Source of the DNA: Zunongwangia pacifica
GTDB taxonomy: Bacteria > Bacteroidota > Bacteroidia > Flavobacteriales > Flavobacteriaceae
Assembly (NCBI RefSeq): GCF_023499215.1
Contig: NZ_JAKHSK010000028.1
Coordinates: forward strand, 1-62,210
DNA: 62,210 bases
Direction: 5' to 3'
Part shown: positions 23,593 through 32,380 of the stretch, piece by piece
How the letters are laid out: each line of letters starts with the position of its first letter
Position numbering within the stretch: the first letter of the stretch is position 1
The notes under the pieces: model-generated
Seen by the model: only the letters and a program-made list of their open reading frames with translations
What the model was told of the DNA's origin: nothing
The model's database searches: none
Translations under genes and position numbers: made by a program

Positions 23593-26592
23593 TTAAAATT
23601 TAATATTCATTCCTACTGTGTATACTGAAGGAATAGGATAAGTCTGTCTATCTACACCATTCGGAACCTCTGGATTAAATCCATTATATTTGAAAACGGT
23701 AAGAGGTCTATCCGCAGTAATATATATCCTCGTTTGAGGGATTACATCAGACTTTATATTATAACCCAATTGTATATTTTGGATTCTAAAGAAATCTCCA
23801 TCTTCAACCCAAAAATCACTTAATTTTTGATTCCATTGCTTTCTTAATCCAGCCGAAGAAGGATAAGAATTACTGGTACCCTCACCATGCCATCTATTAG
23901 TAGCTAGATCTGCATCCATATTAGTATCCTGAGTAAAGATTATTTCCCCTCGCTTACGATTTAAAATTTTATTCCCTATTTGCCCATAAAAATTCATTGA
24001 GAAATCAAAAGCCTTGTAATTAAAGCCTATACTTCCTCCATAAGTATATTTAGGTAAAAATGAGCCTAAAATCACCCTATCAGCATCATCGATAATACCG
24101 TCTCCATTTTGATCTTTAAAAATTAAATCGCCAGGAGCTAAATTATTTGCAACCGCAATAGGATCATTATCGATTTGCGCTTGATTTTGATAAACTCCCA
24201 ATCTTTCGTAACCATAAAAAGCAAAAAGAGGATCTCCAACCTGAGTACGCTGACGGAATTCTGCTGAACCAGAGTCTATATATCCTTTACTATCTTCTAT
24301 AGATACAGCTTCGTTCTTTAAGGTAGTGAAATTTGCTCCAATAGAGAAACTGAAATCGTCATTGACTTGCTGGTTCCAGTTGGCGTTTAGTTCTAAACCT
24401 TGATTACGAATTGTACCTGAATTTCTATTAATACTTGTGTTAATAATAGGAATAAAAACAGGAAGTATCGCATCTTTAGTATCTCTAATATAATAATCTG
24501 CCTTCACAGATAAACGACTATCAAAAACCTCTAAATCTACACCAAAATTCTTTTCTTCAATAACTTCCCAAGTATTGTCTGAATAAACACTTGTTGAAGT
24601 TGTACCTGTATACTGGGTATCTCCAAAAGGCACAGTTATCACATTTATGGTATTAGACCCGGCACTAGCGGCTACATTATCATTACCTAATTTACCCCAG
24701 CTGGTACGTAGTTTTAAAAAGTCTATAAAATTGTTGTCTTTTAGGAAATCTTCGTCAGAAACTACCCAACCTAAACCAACTGATGGGAAGTACCCCCAAG
24801 GATCTTTACTAAATTTAGAAGAACCATCTGCACGAAAAGTTCCATAAAGTAAATATTTATCTTTAAAGCTATAAGATACCCTTCCAAAGTAAGATATTCC
24901 GTAATAACGCTTACCTATTTCAGAAACATTATTATTAAAAGATTCTGGATCTGCATAATCTAAATACCAGCTAGATTGCAATTGAATTCCTTTAATATTT
25001 TGTCCGGTAGCAGAAAATGTATTCGATGCTTCATCTCTATAAGACGTACCTGCCATTACGGTAAGATCATGGTCTCCAAAGTGATCTTTATAAGTAAGAA
25101 TATTATCCCAATATTGATTAGAATAAGTTTCATCGGCTCTTTTTATCGAGGAAAGTTGTTGGTAATTATTCCCCAATTGATAAGGAAGAGATACATTTCT
25201 TTGCTCTAATGAAGTTAAATTATGACTATAAGTTGTTTTAATATCTAACTTGTTGGGTATAATTTCATATTGAAAGTACATACTAGCCAAAAACTTCCTG
25301 ATTTTTTGGCGATTATTAGAATAATCCATCACAGGAAATGGGTTTTGAGTTCCTCTGTACCCAAGCAATTGCGCATTTGAATATGAAACAGGACTAGCAT
25401 CAGTGTTTAAAGGATCTATAACAGGCATAATTGGTACGGCAAAATACGCATTGAACCATGCTGCATCTTCTGGAAGGTACTTTGTTGCATTACTAAATAC
25501 AGTGTTTACCCCGGTTTTAAAACGATCTGAAATATTCACATCTACTTTAGAGCGAATATTGAATCTTTCATATTCGTTTTTCATATCTAAAATTCCTTCC
25601 TGAGAGAAGTAGTTAGTTCCTACAGAATACGACACCTTTTCTGCACCTCCACTTACACTTATGCTGTGATTCTGAATCATTGCATCTCTCATCACTTCAT
25701 CATACCAATCTGTATCTACATTTGGTACATCTGGATTACTACTAGCTCCATAACGATCTATAGCATTTCTAACAAACTGGGCATCTGCATCAGATCCAGA
25801 CTCATAAGCCATAGTAGAAAACTGTTCTGCATTTGCCATGTCTACCACATTTTGCGCAGTTTGAACACCTATATATCCATCATATTCAAATTGTGGTTTT
25901 TGATTTCTTTTTCCAGATTTCGTTTCGATAATTACAACTCCGTTTGCAGCTCTAACTCCATAAATAGCAGAAGACGATGCATCTTTCAAAACGTTGATAG
26001 ACTTAATATCTTTTGAGTTTAAAAAGTCTATATTATCATATAAAACACCATCTACTACATACAACACGTTTGTCGCATCCTGAAATGTTCCCAATCCACG
26101 AACTCTAACTGTAGGAGAGTTTCCAGGCGCACCCGCACTTACAATCTGAACTCCAGATACTTTACCCTGCAATGATTGCATAACGTTAGAGGCTGGAGTT
26201 TTTTGAATTTCCTCTGCATCAATAGTAGCAATAGAACCTGTTAAATCTCTTTTCTTTTGAGTTCCATATCCTACCACAACTACTTCATCTAATTCGGCAG
26301 AATCTTCTTCCAAACTTACGCTATATTGATTCTCAGCAGTTATGGTTACTTCTGCTGTTTTAAAACCCAAGAAAGTAACACGAAATATATCACCCTCTTG
26401 AACACCCTCTAAAGAGAAATTACCATCAAAATCGGTCACTGAAAAAATCTCTTTTCCTATAATTTTAACCTGGGCTCCTGGTAGGGGAACATTGCTGTTA
26501 TCCGCTACAGTACCGCTAATAGTTTTGGTTTCTTGTGCCATACCTATATAAGATATGAGCATGACAAAAACAGTAATTAATTTTAATTTCAT
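23593..26592 (-). CDS. SusC/RagA-family TonB-dependent outer-membrane transporter
   Basis: A 999-residue TonB-dependent receptor. Signal peptide 1-19 (ISYIGMAQ), a carboxypeptidase-regulatory-like domain at about 22-95, TonB-box and plug (DEVVVVGYGTQKKRDLTGSI at about 102-121, then VSGVQIVSAGAPGNSPTVRV), and a 22-strand barrel to the C-terminal Phe of GMNIKF. It imports oligosaccharides with the SusD partner. It is preceded by a good Bacteroidetes promoter and by the regulator gene on the same strand, 223 bases upstream, so it probably starts its own transcript. Confidence 0.96.
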   Translation of the reverse strand: MKLKLITVFVMLISYIGMAQETKTISGTVADNSNVPLPGAQVKIIGKEIFSVTDFDGNFSLEGVQEGDIFRVTFLGFKTAEVTITAENQYSVSLEEDSAELDEVVVVGYGTQKKRDLTGSIATIDAEEIQKTPASNVMQSLQGKVSGVQIVSAGAPGNSPTVRVRGLGTFQDATNVLYVVDGVLYDNIDFLNSKDIKSINVLKDASSSAIYGVRAANGVVIIETKSGKRNQKPQFEYDGYIGVQTAQNVVDMANAEQFSTMAYESGSDADAQFVRNAIDRYGASSNPDVPNVDTDWYDEVMRDAMIQNHSISVSGGAEKVSYSVGTNYFSQEGILDMKNEYERFNIRSKVDVNISDRFKTGVNTVFSNATKYLPEDAAWFNAYFAVPIMPVIDPLNTDASPVSYSNAQLLGYRGTQNPFPVMDYSNNRQKIRKFLASMYFQYEIIPNKLDIKTTYSHNLTSLEQRNVSLPYQLGNNYQQLSSIKRADETYSNQYWDNILTYKDHFGDHDLTVMAGTSYRDEASNTFSATGQNIKGIQLQSSWYLDYADPESFNNNVSEIGKRYYGISYFGRVSYSFKDKYLLYGTFRADGSSKFSKDPWGYFPSVGLGWVVSDEDFLKDNNFIDFLKLRTSWGKLGNDNVAASAGSNTINVITVPFGDTQYTGTTSTSVYSDNTWEVIEEKNFGVDLEVFDSRLSVKADYYIRDTKDAILPVFIPIINTSINRNSGTIRNQGLELNANWNQQVNDDFSFSIGANFTTLKNEAVSIEDSKGYIDSGSAEFRQRTQVGDPLFAFYGYERLGVYQNQAQIDNDPIAVANNLAPGDLIFKDQNGDGIIDDADRVILGSFLPKYTYGGSIGFNYKAFDFSMNFYGQIGNKILNRKRGEIIFTQDTNMDADLATNRWHGEGTSNSYPSSAGLRKQWNQKLSDFWVEDGDFFRIQNIQLGYNIKSDVIPQTRIYITADRPLTVFKYNGFNPEVPNGVDRQTYPIPSVYTVGMNIKF

Positions 26593-26619
26593 ACGGTTTA
26601 GTATTTACTTAATTTTAGC

Positions 26620-26652
26620 GAAATATACAGGTAGATAGCATTTTAACGCAAA
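26620..26652 (-). promoter_or_regulatory. Predicted promoter of susC
   Basis: On the minus strand TTTG (26652-26649), a 21-base spacer, then TATATTTC (26627-26620), one mismatch from the Bacteroidetes -7 consensus TAnnTTTG. This predicts a short leader of about 20 bases before the ATG at 26592. Confidence 0.55.
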
Positions 26653-26815
26653 CGATATAGTACACATCCTATACATCAATTAAAATTTATTTATAAAAAA
26701 CTGATTTATAAGGTTTTAAAATAATTTTGAAGTAAATTAAAATGTAACTAAAATCACTGTGATGTAGTAATGATGTAGTATTAAATTCTAAATATTGAAG
26801 GATGTTTTTAAAATT

Positions 26816-29584
26816 TTAGAATTTTTTAATAAGAAAATTTGTCAGATTCTCGTTTTTATCTAAATCCATTTTTTTACGAAGGCGATATCGATGAACTTCA
26901 ACCCCCCGAACCGAAATTCCCATTAGCGGTGCTATTTCTTTTGAAGTAAGATTCATTTTAAGATACGAGCAAAGTTTTAAATCCTTACTTGTTAAACTAG
27001 GATAGGCTTCTAAAAGATCCTTGAAAAAATCTTCATGAATTTCATTAAAATTAGTTTCGAATACCTGCCATTCATCCTTGCTTTTAACGGCTCCATTAAT
27101 CTTATTTATAATATGCTTTAGGCGATATTCGTTAATTCTTGCCTTATCTTTATTGAGTTCCCCCTGAATTTCCATTAACACTTCATTCTTCTTTGCAGCC
27201 ATCATGGTGGTATTTGCAAGCTCCTTCCGTTTCATATCAATTTCATCCATTAAGCGTTCCCGCTCTAGGCGATCTATGCGTTCTTTATGTTCTTTTTCAA
27301 ACTTTTGCTCAATAAGTAACTGGTGCTTTCTAAGTCTCCTGCGATTGTACCACAATATCAATCCTATTCCACTAAGCGCCATTAAGGCATAAACCCCTTT
27401 CATCCATAAAGACAAATACCAGGGAGGTAACACGGTAAATTCAAATGTTTTAAAATCTTTACCGTTTGTACCAACAGGATATATTTGGAGGCTATAATCG
27501 CCATAATTTAAGTTTTGAAAAATCAATTCTCCATTTTCTACAATACCGGTAACACTATCATTACCAACCAAACGATAGGCAATATCCCTTGAGTCTGAAA
27601 ATGGAAGACCTAGATCTAAAGTGACCAATCCTGCATATTTGTAAGGCACATCTGGTTTTTCCTTCAGGCTATACTTCTTATTTGCATCTTTAAAGCCAGC
27701 AATAAAAGGTTCTGAAATAAATAAATGATGCTGTTCCTTCATTAATGCGGCAAGATCTACCCGGGCAAAACCATCTTTAAGACATATATAATATATAGAA
27801 TCTGAAACCGCAGTCATATTCTCATACCCTTTAACAAGACGATTTTCAAGACGCCAGGCCGGTAAAGTAAACTGTTCAGTCTTTAAGTTTGTAAAATATA
27901 AATCATCATTTGCGGTATTGATAAACCAATAATTATTATCATGCTGTTCCAGAAGTTTAAAGCCATTCAAATCTTTAAGCTCTTCAAAAACCTCTAAACT
28001 ATCCGAAAATGCATTATAGCGATACCAGTTTTGATTCGAATAAACCGCGATTTGATTGTTAATATTATAAATCTGAGAATTAAAATGTTTCAGGCTATCG
28101 AGGCTTGGAATATCCTGTACGCTAACCGCCCTATCCAGTTTTTCAGAAAGCTGAATTCTATAAATGCCTTCGTAAGGATGCGCTGCCCAAAGAACATTAT
28201 CATTCTCAAAAACCATTTTCTTAACAGGAAAGCCTATACTGTCGATTTTATAGAAAAAAGTATCCTTTAATACCCCAATCCCGGTATATGTACCTATCAG
28301 AATTTGATTTTTTGGAGACAATCTGGTATGAAAACTTCCAGTAGAATTGTCTAAAATCTTAATCTTATTGTTTATAATCTGAAAAGTGGAAGAATTACTA
28401 TTACTTATAACTTTATCCCCAATCTTAGATAAATTCCAGGAATGCCCCTCTCCTCCTTCTATTAAATGTAATCCCGAATCGTCTAAAAGATAAACCCCTG
28501 TATTACTGGCCAAAAATAATTGATTTGGCTCTTTAATTAAATCGTAAACGGCTCCTAGTTCTCCTGTGGTATTTGTATAAAAATTAATAGGAGAATCTGT
28601 AGTCATTCTATCTATTCCATTGTCTAAACCAAGCCATAGCTGACCTTTAAAAATATCCAGAGAAAGAACCGTATTATTCTGCAAACCATTAGAGCGGTTA
28701 AATACCTGAATTTTATCATTACGATTATTCCATTTTATAAAGCCGTCCTTGAGTGTCCCGATGATAATTTCATCATTATTAATAGCCAAAATTTTATTTA
28801 ATTCAGACTTTGCTATCGCATCATTAAGTTTGCCAGACATTAACTTAAATTCATTACTTTTTTCGTCTAAAGTATAAAGCTTCTCTCTGGTGCCCACAAT
28901 TAATTGATCGGTATAGGCCTCGATATCCGCTACCGTACTCCCAATTAATTTAGAGGAAGGTGCAAAGAATTGCAGTTCATCATTATTGTCTACAACAAAG
29001 ATTCCATCCCGACCTTTAGCTACCAAAAGTTTGTTTTGAAAGACCTCCATATCGGTAAAAACACCGTTCGCAATTTTGGCTATACGATCATCCTCGTATT
29101 TATAAAGGGCTCCAAAAGATCTAAAATAAACAGCATTCTTATAGGCCATAATTCCCCAAAACTCCTCGTCACCTAGTTTAATATCATTAAACAAAGAATT
29201 TAAGGAGGTATAAGAATAGTCGCCCATATCATTCCGTTTCCAATAACCGAATTCCCGATAGGAGCCTGTAAAAATCTTGTCGTCGTAAGCATAGACTGAA
29301 CGAATAATGGCACCAGAATTTAAACTGAATAATTTCCAGGTTTGTCCATTAAAAATTAACAGTCCACGATTATTTGCAACATAAATAACGCCTGTTTCAT
29401 CTATAGAAATATCCCAATTTTGACTGGCAGCGTCATACTCCGTAGACGAATAGTTTTGTATAGGTGGATTTAGTTGTTGAGCAGTAGTAAAATAAGTTAC
29501 AAAAACACTAATTATCAGAATAATAAAAGATAAAATATTTCGAATATTAGAAACCTCTGTGCAGGTATTTTTTTTTACTTCCAT
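26816..29584 (-). CDS. Membrane-bound sensor-regulator with beta-propeller, Y_Y_Y domain and LuxR-type DNA-binding domain
   Basis: A 922-residue protein: N-terminal membrane anchor or signal (about 17-37), a large periplasmic two-component-regulator-type propeller (about 45-640), a triple-tyrosine (Y_Y_Y) domain at about 655-715, one membrane helix at about 720-745, a charged coiled coil (about 750-830) and a LuxR/GerE-type helix-turn-helix at about 856-915 (SKDLKLCSYLKMNLTSKEIA, VEVHRYRLRKK). There is no histidine kinase. Such proteins in Flavobacteriia are thought to sense oligosaccharide in the periplasm and act directly on the promoter of the adjacent susCD. The position immediately upstream supports this. 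Confidence 0.9.
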   Translation of the reverse strand: MEVKKNTCTEVSNIRNILSFIILIISVFVTYFTTAQQLNPPIQNYSSTEYDAASQNWDISIDETGVIYVANNRGLLIFNGQTWKLFSLNSGAIIRSVYAYDDKIFTGSYREFGYWKRNDMGDYSYTSLNSLFNDIKLGDEEFWGIMAYKNAVYFRSFGALYKYEDDRIAKIANGVFTDMEVFQNKLLVAKGRDGIFVVDNNDELQFFAPSSKLIGSTVADIEAYTDQLIVGTREKLYTLDEKSNEFKLMSGKLNDAIAKSELNKILAINNDEIIIGTLKDGFIKWNNRNDKIQVFNRSNGLQNNTVLSLDIFKGQLWLGLDNGIDRMTTDSPINFYTNTTGELGAVYDLIKEPNQLFLASNTGVYLLDDSGLHLIEGGEGHSWNLSKIGDKVISNSNSSTFQIINNKIKILDNSTGSFHTRLSPKNQILIGTYTGIGVLKDTFFYKIDSIGFPVKKMVFENDNVLWAAHPYEGIYRIQLSEKLDRAVSVQDIPSLDSLKHFNSQIYNINNQIAVYSNQNWYRYNAFSDSLEVFEELKDLNGFKLLEQHDNNYWFINTANDDLYFTNLKTEQFTLPAWRLENRLVKGYENMTAVSDSIYYICLKDGFARVDLAALMKEQHHLFISEPFIAGFKDANKKYSLKEKPDVPYKYAGLVTLDLGLPFSDSRDIAYRLVGNDSVTGIVENGELIFQNLNYGDYSLQIYPVGTNGKDFKTFEFTVLPPWYLSLWMKGVYALMALSGIGLILWYNRRRLRKHQLLIEQKFEKEHKERIDRLERERLMDEIDMKRKELANTTMMAAKKNEVLMEIQGELNKDKARINEYRLKHIINKINGAVKSKDEWQVFETNFNEIHEDFFKDLLEAYPSLTSKDLKLCSYLKMNLTSKEIAPLMGISVRGVEVHRYRLRKKMDLDKNENLTNFLIKKF

Positions 29585-29679
29585 ACTTCAAAAATACGCT
29601 TTTTTATTACTACTAAAAATCTAAAATAGAAAAATAAAAGATTAATATTGGATATTATCCATTTAATAGGATTTTTTCC

Positions 29680-29687
29680 TATTTTTG
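29680..29687 (+). promoter_or_regulatory. Predicted -7 box of the radical SAM gene
   Basis: TATTTTTG matches TAnnTTTG exactly, 17 bases before ATG 29705. No convincing -33 element at the usual distance was found. Confidence 0.4.
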
Positions 29688-29704
29688 AAAAAACCCAAAT
29701 ATGA

Positions 29705-30976
29705 ATGAACTACGATAGAATTAAGAAAAAATTAGAGATCCTTGCAGATGCGGCAAAATATGATGTATCCTGTTCGAGTAGCGGCAGTAATCGTAAAAAT
29801 AAGAATAAAGGTCTGGGGGATGCTTCTGGAATGGGGATTTGTCATAGCTATAGCGAAGATGGACGTTGTATTTCGCTTTTAAAAATATTATTAACTAATC
29901 ACTGCATTTATGATTGCGCTTATTGCGTTACGAGGAGGACTAATGACATAAAACGAGCTGCTTTTAAGGTACAGGAAGTTGTAGACCTTACCATAAATTT
30001 TTATCGTAGAAATTACATTGAAGGACTTTTTTTAAGCTCGGGCATTTTTAAAAATGCCGATTATACCATGGAACGACTAATTAGAGTAGCTAAAAAACTT
30101 CGGGAGGAAGAAAACTTCAATGGTTACATTCATTTAAAATCTATTCCCGGGGCCAGCGATGAATTAATGAGAGAAGCTGGATTATATGCAGATCGCTTAA
30201 GTGTTAACATTGAAGTTCCAACCGTATCAGGGTTAAAACTTCTGGCGCCAGAAAAAAAACATGAGGATTTCACAAAACCAATGGAAAAGGTCAAAAATGA
30301 AATTATTCAGTTTAAAAATGAAAAAAAGCTTCTTAAAAGTACACCCAAATATGCCCCGGCAGGGCAAAGTACACAAATGATCGTTGGTGCAACTGGAGAG
30401 AGTGATCGTGATATTATGTACTCTGCTAATTACTATTACAAGCAATATCAAATGAAACGGGTTTATTACTCGGGTTACGTTCCCGTTTCTACAGATCCAA
30501 GACTTCCTTCCATAACGTCTCAGGTCCCAATGCTTAGAGAGAATAGATTGTATCAAACCGACTGGTTACTAAGATTTTATGGTTTTGATATTCGGGAATT
30601 GCTTAATAATCACCATCCCAATCTGGACTTAGATATCGATCCTAAATTAAGTTGGGCACTTAGAAATCAACATTTATTTCCAATAAATATTAATTCAGCA
30701 GATAAAACCATGCTGGCAAGAGTTCCCGGGCTAGGAATGCGATCTGTTTATAAAATTATCCAGGCAAGGAAATACCGGAATTTAAACTGGGAACATTTAA
30801 AGGCAATAGGGGTCGCTTTAAATCGTGCTAAATTCTTTATCATATGCAATTCCAGGTTATGGGAAAGAAAAGACTGGACGGCAGATCAAATTAAATCCCA
30901 AATCCTAAAAACAAGCTCTGGTAAATTCAGGAAAGATTATTCTACGCAATTGAATTTGTTTGATCATGCAATCTAG
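29705..30976 (+). CDS. Radical SAM protein, putative DNA modification/repair (TIGR03916-type)
   Basis: A 423-residue radical SAM enzyme with the cluster-binding motif CIYDCAYC (Cys67, Cys71, Cys74). Other family features are SSGIFKNADYTMERL, GYIHLKSIPGAS and VNIEVPT. A helix-hairpin-helix at about residues 343-380 (INSADKTMLARVPGLGMRSV) suggests DNA binding. It matches the family named putative DNA modification/repair radical SAM protein, known for being linked to the DUF4130 protein encoded next and, in some genomes, to a uracil-DNA-glycosylase-like domain. The reaction is unknown. The downstream gene overlaps by 11 bases, so the two are co-translated. Confidence 0.88.
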   Translation: MNYDRIKKKLEILADAAKYDVSCSSSGSNRKNKNKGLGDASGMGICHSYSEDGRCISLLKILLTNHCIYDCAYCVTRRTNDIKRAAFKVQEVVDLTINFYRRNYIEGLFLSSGIFKNADYTMERLIRVAKKLREEENFNGYIHLKSIPGASDELMREAGLYADRLSVNIEVPTVSGLKLLAPEKKHEDFTKPMEKVKNEIIQFKNEKKLLKSTPKYAPAGQSTQMIVGATGESDRDIMYSANYYYKQYQMKRVYYSGYVPVSTDPRLPSITSQVPMLRENRLYQTDWLLRFYGFDIRELLNNHHPNLDLDIDPKLSWALRNQHLFPININSADKTMLARVPGLGMRSVYKIIQARKYRNLNWEHLKAIGVALNRAKFFIICNSRLWERKDWTADQIKSQILKTSSGKFRKDYSTQLNLFDHAI

Positions 30977-31733
30977 GATTTTAATATATGACGGTACTTT
31001 TCAGGGATTGCTCACCTGTATATTTCAGATTTATGAAGAAAAATTAACTAATTTCAGCATTCATCCCGAAGGTTATAACCAAACCGATTTTTTTGCCAAC
31101 CAAGAACTTGTTGTTACAGATCCAGAAAAATCGGCGCGCGTTTTAAAAAGCTTTCAAAATTACACCTCTAAAAAAGCAGTTCACCGTATTTATCGTGCAT
31201 TTTTATCTGAAATTCCAGGGGTAGAACTTCTAATTGTTGAATTTTTCAAACATATTTTTAGGCATAAATGTGATCTTTCAGATGATTTTTCGCAACCTGC
31301 AATTTTAAAAATCGCTCAAATAGATCGAAAAGTGGGTAGGGAAAAGCACCGAATGGAAGCTTTTATAAGATTTGAATTGCTAAAAGATGGCATTTTTTTC
31401 ACAAAAATTGCTCCAGATTTTAACGTTTTACCCCTAATTTTAAAACATTTTAAGAATAGATATGCCGACCAAAAGTGGATAATTTATGATGAAAAAAGGC
31501 AATTTGGACTATTCTACGATCTGAAAAAAGTAGTCCATATTAGTCTTAATTTTGATGAAAATTTAAAAAAAGACCCTAATAACCTCCACAATACCGAAAT
31601 AATCTTTCAAAAATTATGGAAATCATATTTCAACTCTGCCAACATAAAGTCGCGTAAAAACACCAAATTACACCTTCAACATGTCCCCAAGCGTTATTGG
31701 AAATATTTAACGGAAAAGACTATTATCATGTAA
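30966..31733 (+). CDS. TIGR03915 / DUF4130 family putative DNA metabolism protein
   Basis: 255 residues from ATG 30966 (a TTG six bases upstream is less likely). The N-terminal part begins RILIYDGTFQGLLTCIFQIY, the usual start of this family. The DUF4130 region (about 80-250) includes GREKHRMEAFIRF, FTKIAPDFNVLPLILKHFK, RYADQKWIIYDEKRQFGLFY and the terminal HVPKRYWKYLTEK. In other bacteria it is found beside, or fused to a glycosylase next to, the radical SAM partner. No catalytic activity has been shown to my knowledge. Overlap with the radical SAM gene makes a functional complex likely. Confidence 0.87.
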   Translation: MQSRILIYDGTFQGLLTCIFQIYEEKLTNFSIHPEGYNQTDFFANQELVVTDPEKSARVLKSFQNYTSKKAVHRIYRAFLSEIPGVELLIVEFFKHIFRHKCDLSDDFSQPAILKIAQIDRKVGREKHRMEAFIRFELLKDGIFFTKIAPDFNVLPLILKHFKNRYADQKWIIYDEKRQFGLFYDLKKVVHISLNFDENLKKDPNNLHNTEIIFQKLWKSYFNSANIKSRKNTKLHLQHVPKRYWKYLTEKTIIM

Positions 31734-31745
31734 TGAAAATTAGTT

Positions 31746-31753
31746 TACATTTG
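31746..31753 (+). promoter_or_regulatory. Predicted -7 box of the first small lipoprotein gene
   Basis: TACATTTG fits TAnnTTTG, 28 bases before ATG 31782. The -33 element is not clear. Confidence 0.4.
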
Positions 31754-31781
31754 TTTGTTCAACTAATTAAACATTATAACG

Positions 31782-32018
31782 ATGAAAAAATTATTCTTAT
31801 TATTTGCTGTAGCAACAATGACAATTTCTATGTACTCTTGTAGAGAAACTACTGAAGAAAGTGCAGAAGATACCATGGAAAAAATGGGTGAAGATGTAGA
31901 AAACAGTGTTGATAAAGCTGCTGAGAAAACTGAAGATGCAGTTGAAGAAGCTGGTGACGAAATCGAAGAAGCTGGTCAGGAAGTTGAAGACGAAGTAGAG
32001 AACAACGACGACATGTAA
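31782..32018 (+). CDS. Small acidic lipoprotein (first of a tandem pair)
   Basis: A 78-residue predicted lipoprotein: signal peptide with lipidated Cys20 (MYSCRETTEE), then a mature part of about 58 residues that is almost entirely Glu, Asp, Ala and Lys in an amphipathic helical pattern (KMGEDVENSVDKAAEKTEDA). It has no recognisable catalytic features. The next gene is a shorter paralogue. Abundant small envelope proteins with such sequences exist in many Flavobacteriaceae; a stress or spacing role is only a guess. It has its own promoter-like box and terminator. Confidence 0.8.
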   Translation: MKKLFLLFAVATMTISMYSCRETTEESAEDTMEKMGEDVENSVDKAAEKTEDAVEEAGDEIEEAGQEVEDEVENNDDM

Positions 32019-32044
32019 TTCTCTCTTTTTCGAGAAAAAAATTA

Positions 32045-32072
32045 AAAAGCCACTCGTCGTAGTGGCTTTTTT
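32045..32072 (+). terminator. Terminator after the first small lipoprotein
   Basis: AAAAGCCACT-CGTCGT-AGTGGCTTTTTT, an eight-base-pair core stem followed by six T. Confidence 0.88.
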
Positions 32073-32105
32073 AAGCTTAAAATAATAATCAAAAACTAAA
32101 TAATC

Positions 32106-32327
32106 ATGAAAAAATTAATTTTATCTGTACTTGTTGTAGCGTTCGCGTTTACTTTTCAGTCCTGTAGAGAATCTACCGGAGAAAAAACAGAAGAAGCTGT
32201 AAAAGCTATTGGTGAGGATATCGAAAATAATGTAGAAAAGGCTGGTGAGAAAATCGAAGAAGAGGTTGATGAAGAAATTCACGATACCGATGATATCAAT
32301 GGCGAAGAAGCTAACGACGATATATAA
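32106..32327 (+). CDS. Small acidic lipoprotein (second of a tandem pair)
   Basis: A 73-residue paralogue of the preceding gene: signal peptide with lipidated Cys20 (FQSCRESTGE), then an acidic helical part containing AIGEDIENNVEKAGEKIEEE, closely matching EDVENSVDKAAEKTEDA of its neighbour, and an acidic tail ending NDDI. Function unknown. It is separated from the first copy by a terminator, so the two can be expressed independently, although no clear promoter box is seen in the 34 bases between. Confidence 0.8.
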   Translation: MKKLILSVLVVAFAFTFQSCRESTGEKTEEAVKAIGEDIENNVEKAGEKIEEEVDEEIHDTDDINGEEANDDI

Positions 32328-32355
32328 TTAGCGATCCCAAACGGTAATACCCCTA

Positions 32356-32380
32356 AAAGGCTGCAAAATCTGTAGCCTTT
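32356..32380. terminator. Bidirectional terminator between lipoprotein gene and polyprenyl synthase
   Basis: AAAGGCTGCA-AAATC-TGTAGCCTTT, a ten-base-pair stem with one G-U pair. It overlaps the stop codon of the minus-strand gene by two bases. Confidence 0.8.
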
